This document shows, in pieces, positions 15,345 through 20,890 of a stretch of 23,033 nucleotides of DNA. This DNA comes from a virus. Position 1 is the first letter of the stretch, and each line of letters starts with the position of its first letter. The stretch is taken from IMG/VR virus record IMGVR_UViG_3300010157_000263, positions 1 through 23,033 of that record. The stretch is one strand, 5' to 3'. The notes under the pieces are model-generated. The model ran no database searches, was not told the DNA's origin, and saw nothing but the letters and a program-made list of their open reading frames with translations. A program made the translations under genes and the position numbers.

Positions 15345-15414
15345 CCGATGCTGTGGATGCGTTTACACAAGATACATCAACAACGGGGCTGAGGCCCAAC
15401 CCAAGGAGACTACA
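15341..15414 (+). promoter_or_regulatory. Promoter-leader cassette, copy 2
   Basis: 74-base element before the gene at 15415. TTGACC at 15341-15346, a 17-base spacer, then TACACA (15364-15369). The conserved GTGGATGCGTTTA is at 15353-15365 and CATCAACAACGG at 15375-15386. Here the leader contains GGGC-TGAG-GCCC, a 4-bp stem with a 4-base loop, before the CAAGGAGA ribosome-binding site. The upstream gene's TGA is inside the TTGACC. Confidence 0.7.
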
Positions 15415-15720
15415 ATGAGCAACGCAACTGATTACACCGCAATGAACACCGCTGAAGTCATCGACGCGGCAGCTTACCTCAAGGCTCAGATCAAGGAACT
15501 CACGGCTCAGTTCAACGCAGCTGAAGAAGTGATTCGCGAGCGCGCTACCGGCAAAGAAGTTTCAGGCAATCTTTTTAAAGCTGTGTTCTCAGAAGGTTCA
15601 GTTCGTTGGACCCTTGACACCGATAAGGTCAAGAAGGAAATGGGTGAAGATTGGTGGACCAAGAACTGCAAGATTTCCACACCGAAGCCATCCCTAACAT
15701 TTAAGCAAAACGTGCAATGA
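15415..15720 (+). CDS. Hypothetical phage protein, coiled-coil N-terminus
   Basis: 101 residues (MSNATDYTAMNTAEVIDAAA), started by the AAGGAG of cassette 2. An N-terminal helix (VIDAAAYLKAQIKELTAQFNAAEEVIRER, about 15-43) looks like a short coiled coil. Then come strand-like GNLFKAVFSEGSVRWTLDTDKV and a C-terminal SLTFK segment. I recall similar small phage proteins (helix, then a G.LF.A..S....TLD.D.V pattern) near recombination or early genes, without a known function. The stop overlaps a possible downstream ATG as ATGA. Confidence 0.75.
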   Translation: MSNATDYTAMNTAEVIDAAAYLKAQIKELTAQFNAAEEVIRERATGKEVSGNLFKAVFSEGSVRWTLDTDKVKKEMGEDWWTKNCKISTPKPSLTFKQNVQ

Positions 15721-15905
15721 TTATCCCATTGTTCAAGCGGAAACGGATTGCGGGGGCTACTGGTCCCCGCGTCAAGTCTTGGATGATCATAGCCCAGCCA
15801 ATCGTTCTGGTTAACAGCCCATTCCTATCAATCATCCAAATCAACAAAGGTTACATGCAACATGGAATTGAAGAACAAAACAGGGTTCGCCCTATTGTCA
15901 GCTGA
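15717..15905 (+). CDS. Doubtful small ORF coupled to the preceding gene
   Basis: 62 codons starting in an ATGA overlap with the preceding stop and overlapping the following gene by 44 bases. No Shine-Dalgarno is evident. The predicted peptide begins MIIPLFKRKRIAGATG and has one hydrophobic stretch (MIIAQPIVLVNSPFLSII). It may be expressed by coupling, or the stretch 15721-15861 may simply be a leader for the next gene. It contains a GC-rich hairpin at 15750-15770. Confidence 0.3.
   Translation: MIIPLFKRKRIAGATGPRVKSWMIIAQPIVLVNSPFLSIIQINKGYMQHGIEEQNRVRPIVS
15750..15770. repeat. GC-rich inverted repeat
   Basis: GCGGGG at 15750-15755 and CCCCGC at 15765-15770 form a perfect 6-bp stem with a 9-base loop. 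No T-run follows, so an intrinsic terminator is unlikely. It could be an RNA structure in the space before the small basic protein gene, or chance within the doubtful ORF. Confidence 0.4.
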
Positions 15906-16050
15906 AAAACGTAAACAAGTTTCATCGCTTGGTGGAAAAACAGGTAATAGAAACAAGTTCACATCTGAAACAGCATCTGCTGGCGGTAAAATTGGCGGTA
16001 AAGCAAAGAACCCTAATAAGGGTTTTGGAACAACAAAGAAAAACAAATGA
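15862..16050 (+). CDS. Small basic KGG-motif-like protein
   Basis: 62 residues (MELKNKTGFALLSAEKRKQV), with AAAGGT upstream as the ribosome-binding site. It has GFALLSAEKRKQVSSLGGKTGN, then F.SE.AS.AGGKIGGKAK and a Lys/Asn/Gly-rich tail. The repeated LGGK/IGGK units match the KGG motif of small stress-type proteins and of short phage proteins of the form GFA..SPEKR..IAS.GGK.....F. It is highly basic and low-complexity, so nucleic-acid binding is plausible but unproven. Its stop overlaps the ATG of the cytosine methyltransferase (ATGA), so the two are probably translated together. Confidence 0.7.
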   Translation: MELKNKTGFALLSAEKRKQVSSLGGKTGNRNKFTSETASAGGKIGGKAKNPNKGFGTTKKNK

Positions 16051-17366
16051 AATATTTATCAGTTTGTTCTGGCATTGAAGCCGCCACCGTTGCTTGGCAC
16101 TCATTAGGTTGGGAACCATTAGCATTCAGTGAGATTGAACCATTTCCGCGTAAGATGTTAACCCACCACTATCCAGATGTACCTCTACATGGTGACTTTA
16201 CCGTTTTGCGTGAACAAGATTGGATAAAAGACGCTGACATCTTAGTTGGTGGCACACCTTGCCAAGCCTTCTCTGTGGCAGGGTTACGCAACAGCCTTGA
16301 TGATGACCGTGGTAACTTGACCCTAGAATTTGTAAGGCTTGCAGATGCAATTGACGATCTTCGATCTGATGGAACAGTCATCGTATGGGAAAACGTCCCC
16401 GGAGTGCTCTCCGTTAAGGACAACGCCTTCGGATGCTTCCTTGGTGCCCTTGTGGGAAACGATGAACCCCTCATCCCGACAGGGGGCAAATGGACAAACT
16501 CAGGTATGGTTATGGGACCGAAAAGACGTGCGGCGTGGCGAGTTCTCGACGCTCAATACTTTGGAGTGGCCCAACGACGCCGTCGTCTGTTCGTTGTCGC
16601 AAGTGCTAGAGATGGGTTTGATCCCGCAGAAGTTCTTTTTGAGCGCGAAGGCTTGCGAAGGGATACTCCGCCGTGCAGAGAAAAGGGGCAAAACACTGCC
16701 AAGTGCCTTACGACAGGCGTTGGTCAACGTTACGACCCAGAAACAGAAACCTTGCCCGTAGTTACAAATTCAAATGTGTCTGGAACATTAACATCTAATA
16801 CGGGCGGTTTAACTCGTCCGGCTGGCAATGCGAATGAGTTAGATTTTTGTGTTGCACAACCGATTCCGTTTGGTGTTGGTGAAAATCCTAATCTTGGACA
16901 TTGTTTACGTTCTGGTGCATCAAAAGCCGATAAGCATGAAAGCACAACGTATATAGCGCAACCCCTGCCTTTTGATACTACTCAGATTACAAGTCCTTAT
17001 AATTTTAGTAACCCCAAAGCCGGTGATCCATGTCACCCTTTATCGGCTGGAGCGCACATTCCTGCTATAGTACAGCCAATAGCATACGCATCTTCTGATG
17101 GAATTGTTAGGCCATTAGGAGAAGTAATGGCTACATTGGATTCTGCGGGAGAAACTCGCGGAACTAATCAACAGCGTTTTATTCAACAAGAAATGGCTGT
17201 TCGACGCCTGACGCCACGCGAATGTGAAAGGCTTCAAGGATTTCCAGATGGTTACACTGATATTCACGGTGCATCAGACACACCCAGATACAAATCATTA
17301 GGAAATTCAATGGCTGTGCCAGTGATGGCATGGATTGGAAAAAGAATAAAACATGAGTTGACATGA
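16047..17366 (+). CDS. dcm: DNA (cytosine-5)-methyltransferase
   Basis: 439 residues, full-length for a phage C5 methyltransferase. Motif I is YLSVCSGIEAATVAW. The catalytic PCQ lies in GGTPCQAFSVAG with C72; motif VI ENV is at 116-118 and motif VIII QRRRR at 176-180. A variable target-recognition region spans about 190-385. The C-terminal motifs IX/X are RRLTPRECERLQGFPDGY and YKSLGNSMAVP. It transfers methyl from SAM to C5 of cytosine in a sequence set by the variable region; with no cognate nuclease visible, protection from host restriction is the likely role. It starts by ATGA overlap with the KGG gene. The region coding residues 100-238 also contains a long ORF in another frame (16345-16761). 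Its last codons run into cassette 3. Confidence 0.93.
   Translation: MKYLSVCSGIEAATVAWHSLGWEPLAFSEIEPFPRKMLTHHYPDVPLHGDFTVLREQDWIKDADILVGGTPCQAFSVAGLRNSLDDDRGNLTLEFVRLADAIDDLRSDGTVIVWENVPGVLSVKDNAFGCFLGALVGNDEPLIPTGGKWTNSGMVMGPKRRAAWRVLDAQYFGVAQRRRRLFVVASARDGFDPAEVLFEREGLRRDTPPCREKGQNTAKCLTTGVGQRYDPETETLPVVTNSNVSGTLTSNTGGLTRPAGNANELDFCVAQPIPFGVGENPNLGHCLRSGASKADKHESTTYIAQPLPFDTTQITSPYNFSNPKAGDPCHPLSAGAHIPAIVQPIAYASSDGIVRPLGEVMATLDSAGETRGTNQQRFIQQEMAVRRLTPRECERLQGFPDGYTDIHGASDTPRYKSLGNSMAVPVMAWIGKRIKHELT
16345..16761 (+). CDS. Embedded ORF in alternate frame of the cytosine methyltransferase gene
   Basis: 138 codons from ATG 16345 (MQLTIFDLMEQSSYGKTSPE), wholly inside the methyltransferase gene in a different frame. 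AAGG at 16334-16337, seven bases before the ATG, is a well-placed ribosome-binding site. The predicted protein has a coherent, non-random look: a TIFDLM.QSSYGKTSPE start, RRGEFSTLN, LEWPNDAVVCSLSQVLEMG, KFFLSAKACEGILRRAEKRGKTLPSALRQAL. I recall phage and prophage proteins with the same motifs (WPNDA.VCSLS.VLE and FFLSAKAC.GILRRAEKRGK) annotated as hypothetical, apparently overlapping cytosine methyltransferases. It may be a real overprinted gene. The alternative is that strong conservation of methyltransferase motifs (VAQRRRRLFVV) produces a conserved shadow. Confidence 0.5.
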   Translation: MQLTIFDLMEQSSYGKTSPECSPLRTTPSDASLVPLWETMNPSSRQGANGQTQVWLWDRKDVRRGEFSTLNTLEWPNDAVVCSLSQVLEMGLIPQKFFLSAKACEGILRRAEKRGKTLPSALRQALVNVTTQKQKPCP

Positions 17367-17431
17367 TTCGTGGATGCGTTTATATCTATGTTCATCAACA
17401 ACGGCCAACGGGAAACTAACGGAGAAATACA
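17358..17431 (+). promoter_or_regulatory. Promoter-leader cassette, copy 3
   Basis: 74 bases before the small gene at 17432. TTGACA at 17358-17363, a 17-base spacer and TATATC at 17381-17386 make the most convincing sigma70-type promoter of the three. The conserved GTGGATGCGTTTA is at 17370-17382 and CATCAACAACGG at 17393-17404, ending in ACGGAGAAATACA before the ATG. The methyltransferase stop codon (17364-17366) lies just after the TTGACA. Confidence 0.75.
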
Positions 17432-17575
17432 ATGGCTTACATCGTTTACAAAAAAGGTAACATTGAAATTTGGGCAGTTAAAGAATCATATGGATTTGAT
17501 TATTACGTTTACGGCGTAATGCATGACCCAATCATGTGTCCAAGTCTTTCGGTTGCAATGTCCAAAATTCATTGA
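17432..17575 (+). CDS. Tiny hypothetical protein downstream of cassette 3
   Basis: 47 residues, start MAYIVYKKGNIEIWAVKE. It is placed directly behind the ribosome-binding site of cassette 3, which is the main support. The sequence is aromatic-rich (SYGFDYYVYGVMHDP) and ends SVAMSKIH. No family is recognised. The next gene's ribosome-binding site (GAGGAAA) begins at its stop codon. Confidence 0.6.
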   Translation: MAYIVYKKGNIEIWAVKESYGFDYYVYGVMHDPIMCPSLSVAMSKIH

Positions 17576-17585
17576 GGAAACCAAA

Positions 17586-17795
17586 ATGAGCATTAGGTGG
17601 TTAGGGCCATATAAACCAACAGATAGACATGCTGACGACGTGACAGTTTCAAAATTGGTTCGCCTCAGGGCAGAGAATGATCGGTATCGTGAGCAACTGG
17701 AAGACATCCTAGAGTGTGGCAATGGAGATGACATTCTTGACGCCATTAAAAAAGATATTCGCAAAACATTAACAGTCTTGAAGGAGAGTGAGTGA
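17586..17795 (+). CDS. Small hypothetical protein, coiled-coil
   Basis: 69 residues from the ATG at 17586 (MSIRWLGPYKPTDRHADD), with GAGGAAA five bases upstream; an ATG further upstream lies inside the preceding gene. The centre is a charged helix with heptad-like spacing (VSKLVRLRAENDRYREQLEDIL, about 23-44), then an acidic patch and an Ile/Lys helix. The function is not recognised. The stop overlaps the next ATG (TGATG), a typical coupling. Confidence 0.65.
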   Translation: MSIRWLGPYKPTDRHADDVTVSKLVRLRAENDRYREQLEDILECGNGDDILDAIKKDIRKTLTVLKESE

Positions 17796-18040
17796 TGGAT
17801 ATTGTAGAACGGTTGCGGAACGGGACGGGAAATAACCCTGAGAATCATTGGCTATTGATTGAAGCCGCAGATGAGGTTGAACGGATTCGTAGTCTCCTTA
17901 AAAATCCAACAGAAGAAATGCTGAAGGCTGGTCGAGCAGCAAATAGGCTGGTGGCGGGTAATTCTCTTGGTTTGGCTTGTATAGCACCTGATTCTGCATG
18001 GTCAGCTATGGCTAACCTTATTTTAACGGAGGATTGGTGA
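17795..18040 (+). CDS. Small hypothetical phage protein (MDIVERLR type)
   Basis: 81 residues (MDIVERLRNGTGNNPENHWL) behind AAGGAGAGTG. The opening MDIVERLR...LLIEAADEVERIRSLL is a frequent module of short phage early proteins (DIVERLR, AADEIERLR), whose function is unknown. The rest carries NPTEEMLKAGRAANRL and SAWSAMANLILTEDW, a pattern also seen in small phage proteins. It has TGATG overlaps on both sides. Confidence 0.65.
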   Translation: MDIVERLRNGTGNNPENHWLLIEAADEVERIRSLLKNPTEEMLKAGRAANRLVAGNSLGLACIAPDSAWSAMANLILTEDW

Positions 18041-18153
18041 TGCGGGGAAATCATATTGTTGCCAGCATTGCCCTAATTTGTGCTATTGTGGGCGGTGTAC
18101 ATGATGTGTCGGGATGGGGGTGGTTACTACTCGCGGCTATCTCAATAGCGTAG
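18040..18153 (+). CDS. 37-residue membrane peptide
   Basis: MRGNHIVASIALICAIVGGV, then HDVSGWGWLLLAAISIA: two short hydrophobic stretches (6-20 and 25-37) with almost no charge except the N-terminal Arg. GGAGGATTGG precedes the ATG, and the start overlaps the previous stop as TGATG, which supports translation despite the small size. It may be a holin-like or membrane-modifying peptide; nothing in the sequence decides this. Confidence 0.55.
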   Translation: MRGNHIVASIALICAIVGGVHDVSGWGWLLLAAISIA

Positions 18154-18163
18154 GATTTATAAA

Positions 18164-18451
18164 ATGTTCGATCACTTCCATAAATTTAATGATTGGATGG
18201 CTAGACATACAGTCGCAGCTATGTCATCAATGTTTTGCGTTTACGCTTTTATGATATGGTCACTATTACCATCATTAGACGCAAAGTGGGAGCAGTTAGT
18301 TTTCTACGTATCCGGTGGTGTTATCCAGTTGGTTGCATTGCCATTGATTATGGTTGGTCAGAAGCTTGAAGGACGGGATAATGACCGCCGCTCTAAACAA
18401 GATCATGAGATGCTAAAGCGTATTTTAAAGCACGTTGAAGGAGAAAAATGA
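18164..18451 (+). CDS. Two-helix membrane protein, possible holin
   Basis: 95 residues. Residues 1-15 are cationic/aromatic (MFDHFHKFNDWMARH), then come transmembrane segment 1 (about 17-38) and segment 2 (about 45-66, VFYVSGGVIQLVALPLIMVG). A strongly charged cytoplasmic-type tail follows (KLEGRDNDRRSKQDHEMLKRI). Size, two membrane segments and a charged C-terminus fit class II holins. However, a small phage membrane family with a similar ...QLV.LP.IMVGQ pattern is widespread without a proven function, and no endolysin gene lies nearby. The stop overlaps the start of the next gene. Confidence 0.65.
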   Translation: MFDHFHKFNDWMARHTVAAMSSMFCVYAFMIWSLLPSLDAKWEQLVFYVSGGVIQLVALPLIMVGQKLEGRDNDRRSKQDHEMLKRILKHVEGEK

Positions 18452-18780
18452 TGTGTGTGCGGGCTAGTGTAACGCCAAAAGAAAAGAAGCAGATGGTAAC
18501 GAATAAGTTATGGGACGGGATTAAGCCAGAATTGCTTGATGGAGCCAAGGGAATGGATGCTGTTGATGAATTAGTGTTCCTGAACCGCGAAACCCGCAGA
18601 TTGGGCGATGTATGTGTTGAGTATCGCAAGGAAATTGATCTGTACGAAGAGATCGTGGATGATTATAGGGCATTTCTGTATAGTCTTTTGAAAAAAGCTA
18701 GGGCTATGGATTGGTCGCCAGCCACTCAGCAGATCATCGAATCAATTACCGATAAGTTGCAATTTGATGAGGAAGGCTGA
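18448..18780 (+). CDS. Hypothetical acidic helical protein
   Basis: 110 residues (MMCVRASVTPKEKKQMVTNK). It is mostly helical: a Lys-rich N-terminus, then DELVFLNRETRRLGDVCVEYRKEIDLYEEIVDDYRAFLYSLLKKARAMD, which suggests a coiled coil, and a closing helix. There is no known domain. It overlaps the membrane protein gene by 4 bases (ATGA), with AAGGAG upstream. Confidence 0.65.
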   Translation: MMCVRASVTPKEKKQMVTNKLWDGIKPELLDGAKGMDAVDELVFLNRETRRLGDVCVEYRKEIDLYEEIVDDYRAFLYSLLKKARAMDWSPATQQIIESITDKLQFDEEG

Positions 18781-18785
18781 CAGCA

Positions 18786-18968
18786 ATGGCAATTAAATTC
18801 ACTAATGCAGACGATAAACCAACAAAAGCACCAAAGATTGAACAGAAAGGGAAGGCAAGGGCAGCAGTAGCAAAGCGGGTAAAGAAGAACGCAGATATCA
18901 GTGCAACAATGTCAGGCGAAAAGCCAAAAGTGACATTACCAAAATTCTCATGGGACAAAGACAAATGA
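18786..18968 (+). CDS. Small basic hypothetical protein
   Basis: 60 residues (MAIKFTNADDKPTKAPKIEQ), rich in Lys and Ala, with a KGKARAAVAKRVKKNA segment. Probably flexible and nucleic-acid-attracted; no family recognised. GGAAGG lies upstream. The stop overlaps the next ATG. Confidence 0.55.
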   Translation: MAIKFTNADDKPTKAPKIEQKGKARAAVAKRVKKNADISATMSGEKPKVTLPKFSWDKDK

Positions 18969-19324
18969 AAAACTGGCACTCAATCACAACAGAAACATTC
19001 GACACCAACGACTTGCCAATCTGGATAACACAGATGTTCAAGCCAAACTCATTCACTAAGTTCATGCGCTTGTTAGATCATTATGGGTCAATGAATGAAG
19101 TAGTTAAAGCTGGACCGTGGGGTTGGGTTGAACAGCCATCAATTGGCTTAAAATCAGTTACCCTGACATCTTACATCATCAATCACTTCGCCGATAAGAA
19201 GGTAATGCCAATTTTTGGTTCGCTTGAAATGATCGTTCAGGTTGGCAAGTACGTTAATTATCTTGAGAAGGTTGCCATTCTTAATATGCTTGATGCTTTA
19301 TTGATTGAGCCAGAGGAGGATTGA
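18965..19324 (+). CDS. Hypothetical protein
   Basis: 119 residues from the ATG at 18965 (MKNWHSITTETFDTNDLP), chosen for the ATGA overlap with the previous stop. It contains WITQMFKPNSFTKFMRLLDHYGSMNEVVKAGPWGWVEQPSIGLKS and a helical C-terminus (VGKYVNYLEKVAILNMLDALL). It has no catalytic motif and no family I recognise. GAGGAGG at its end serves as ribosome-binding site for the next small gene. Confidence 0.6.
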   Translation: MKNWHSITTETFDTNDLPIWITQMFKPNSFTKFMRLLDHYGSMNEVVKAGPWGWVEQPSIGLKSVTLTSYIINHFADKKVMPIFGSLEMIVQVGKYVNYLEKVAILNMLDALLIEPEED

Positions 19325-19325
19325 T

Positions 19326-19445
19326 ATGGAAATTCCTACGCTAGTTAGCTTTGACTATTGGATGATTGAGTTCCCAGCGGCGTGTATATTGTGGGGAATG
19401 GTGATTGGTAATGTTTACTACATCATCAAAGCAATTAAAGGCTAA
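19326..19445 (+). CDS. 39-residue single-span membrane peptide
   Basis: MEIPTLVSFDYWMIEFPAAC, then a hydrophobic ILWGMVIGNVYYII and the basic tail KAIKG. One membrane span (about 17-34) with the positive charge after it suggests the C-terminus faces the cytoplasm. GGAGGATTGAT before the ATG is a strong ribosome-binding site. The next 58 bases hold no gene and lead to the methyltransferase. Confidence 0.5.
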   Translation: MEIPTLVSFDYWMIEFPAACILWGMVIGNVYYIIKAIKG

Positions 19446-19503
19446 CACAAACCACTGTGGTATCCAGATACCGCTCAACGATAACGAAACAGGAGTGTAT
19501 CCC

Positions 19504-20055
19504 ATGTCAGACCAACTAATGAACGCAACGCATTATGAACGTAGGGCATGGGATCACTACGAGACCCCAGCTTGGTGTACGGAGGTTCTGCTGAGGCATG
19601 AGGACTTCACTCGTGTGTGGGAACCAGCGGCTGGCAAGGGGGCCATCGCAAACACCTTGGCTAACACGGGCATAGATGTTTACTGCTCAGACATACACGA
19701 CTACGGCTTTGGATATGATGTAAAAGACTTCCTACTCACATGGGAGAATAAGGGAAGGGATATCATAACCAACCCACCATTCGCTGAGGACTTAGCTGAT
19801 CAGTTCATTAACCACGCATTACTGCTAACAAAGAACTTCGGTGGCAAAGTAGCCATGTTACTCAGGAATGAGTTTGACTGCGCCAGTAGCCGAAAGGGCA
19901 TGTTCGGTAACGCATCACCATTCGCCTGTAAGATCGTATTAACACGTCGCCCCAAGTGGATTGAGGGTAGTAAGGGGTCGCCCCGGCATTCATACGCATG
20001 GTATCTGTGGGATTGGCAATGGGGCCAAGTTCCAAACATTGTTTATGATAAGTAA
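19504..20055 (+). CDS. DNA adenine/N4-type methyltransferase
   Basis: 183 residues from the ATG at 19504 (MSDQLMNATHYERRAWDHYE), with AGGAG 8 bases upstream; the frame is open further upstream but without support. YETPAWCTEVLL precedes motif I VWEPAAGKGAIA (38-49), which binds SAM. SDIHDYGFGYDVKDFL carries the acidic residue after strand 2, and the catalytic motif IV is NPPF (90-93). Later segments KVAMLLRNEF, RRPKW and YAWYLWDWQWG match a compact phage methyltransferase family with the form TP.W....L, EPA.G.GA, TNPPF, LLLR. NPPF suggests exocyclic amino methylation (N6-adenine more likely than N4-cytosine). The target site is unknown; the role is probably evasion of restriction. Confidence 0.8.
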   Translation: MSDQLMNATHYERRAWDHYETPAWCTEVLLRHEDFTRVWEPAAGKGAIANTLANTGIDVYCSDIHDYGFGYDVKDFLLTWENKGRDIITNPPFAEDLADQFINHALLLTKNFGGKVAMLLRNEFDCASSRKGMFGNASPFACKIVLTRRPKWIEGSKGSPRHSYAWYLWDWQWGQVPNIVYDK

Positions 20056-20065
20056 GGATCAACAA

Positions 20066-20743
20066 ATGAAAAACGAAAACTGGAAAGATATCGAGTTCAA
20101 GGATGTGGACCTGTCAGCAATTGAAATGACTGGACACATGAAGACGCAGATTAAAAAGTTCTTTAATCACGTTGAAGTTAGTGGAATGCAAGAGCCAGTG
20201 TATTCTGAGGAACTCAACAGGTGGGGTGGCTACACTTATATGGGTAACCGTATCATTCCGTGTAAAACATTGGGTGATTTATCCAAGGTAAAATACAGGC
20301 ACTGGTGGCACGGGTTGCGGGACATTGGACACAAAACTACCCGTACTGTTGGTTTTCTGATCAATGCTATAGCTGGTGAAACCATAGTAACACATAGAGA
20401 TATGATGATTCCAAGAGACCCAGAGCAGCGTAGGGCGGACACAGTAGCGCGGCACAAGAAAGCTTATGACATGCGCCAGAATGGTTCGTCATGGAAAGAA
20501 ATATCTAAAGCACTTCAAATTACTGAGAAAACAGCTGTTACATTCATTACCAAGCACAGGAAGGAAGCTAACATCCAGCCTGATCCAATACATCGCGCCC
20601 AAATAAGCGAGAATGCTATGAGGAAGCAGTACAATGAGTTAGTCGAGGATATTGTTCACTTGGCAAATAATTTAAAGGGCAAGGAACGGCATGAAGTAGC
20701 CAACATACTTATGAATATGGCATCAGGTCAGGGTAGGAAGTAA
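20066..20743 (+). CDS. HTH-containing hypothetical protein
   Basis: 225 residues from the ATG at 20066 (MKNENWKDIEFKDVDLSAIE), behind AAGGATCAAC. The N-terminal 125 residues are unrecognised, with several Trp/His motifs (YRHWWHGLRDIGHKTTRTVG). Residues about 131-164 (KKAYDMRQNGSSWKEISKALQITEKTAVTFITKHRK) form a helix-turn-helix of the type found in small terminases, resolvases and sigma-like factors. A C-terminal helical tail follows. It sits just before the inverted-repeat region and the terminase genes, so a late-gene regulator or a packaging accessory protein are both possible. No closer identity can be supported. Confidence 0.65.
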   Translation: MKNENWKDIEFKDVDLSAIEMTGHMKTQIKKFFNHVEVSGMQEPVYSEELNRWGGYTYMGNRIIPCKTLGDLSKVKYRHWWHGLRDIGHKTTRTVGFLINAIAGETIVTHRDMMIPRDPEQRRADTVARHKKAYDMRQNGSSWKEISKALQITEKTAVTFITKHRKEANIQPDPIHRAQISENAMRKQYNELVEDIVHLANNLKGKERHEVANILMNMASGQGRK

Positions 20744-20744
20744 T

Positions 20745-20775
20745 CACAAATGAACCAAATTTCAGTTCATTTGTG
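20745..20775. promoter_or_regulatory. Perfect 11-bp inverted repeat upstream of terminase
   Basis: CACAAATGAAC (20745-20755) and GTTCATTTGTG (20765-20775) flank a 9-base spacer, beginning one base after the preceding gene's stop. As RNA it forms an 11-bp hairpin, but GGGGTATC rather than a U-run follows. It is therefore either a weak or factor-dependent terminator or an operator for a dimeric regulator of the late genes. Confidence 0.55.
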
Positions 20776-20849
20776 GGGTATCATAGTACCGCAAAAAACC
20801 GTAAAAATAGATGGGGGGAAAGACAAACAAGATTCGTGTGTTTGTAAAG

Positions 20850-20864
20850 TGTTGTGATACAACA
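20850..20864. promoter_or_regulatory. 6-bp inverted repeat, possible operator
   Basis: TGTTGT-GAT-ACAACA, perfect half-sites with a 3-base centre, 26 bp before the small terminase gene. The 147-bp gap 20744-20890 also has a run of six G at 20813-20818 region and an AT-rich stretch before the ATG. No clear -35/-10 pair stands out, so a promoter here is only suspected. Confidence 0.35.
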
Positions 20865-20890
20865 GAAAAATCAAACTTTATGGAATTACT

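Noticed and set aside
15133-15414. N-terminal extension of the 101-aa protein by an upstream start
   Set aside because: The extension overlaps the 96-aa gene and cassette 2 and reads as Ser/Arg/Thr-rich nonsense. The ATG at 15415 has a clear AAGGAG.
14981-17431. Three short repeats considered as a CRISPR-like array
   Set aside because: Spacing is irregular (about 360 and 2017 bases), genes lie between, and each copy ends in a ribosome-binding site and ATG. They are promoter-leader elements, not repeats with spacers.
20745-20775. Intrinsic terminator
   Set aside because: The stem is perfect but AT-rich and is followed by GGGG rather than a U-run, so it is reported as an inverted repeat of uncertain role.
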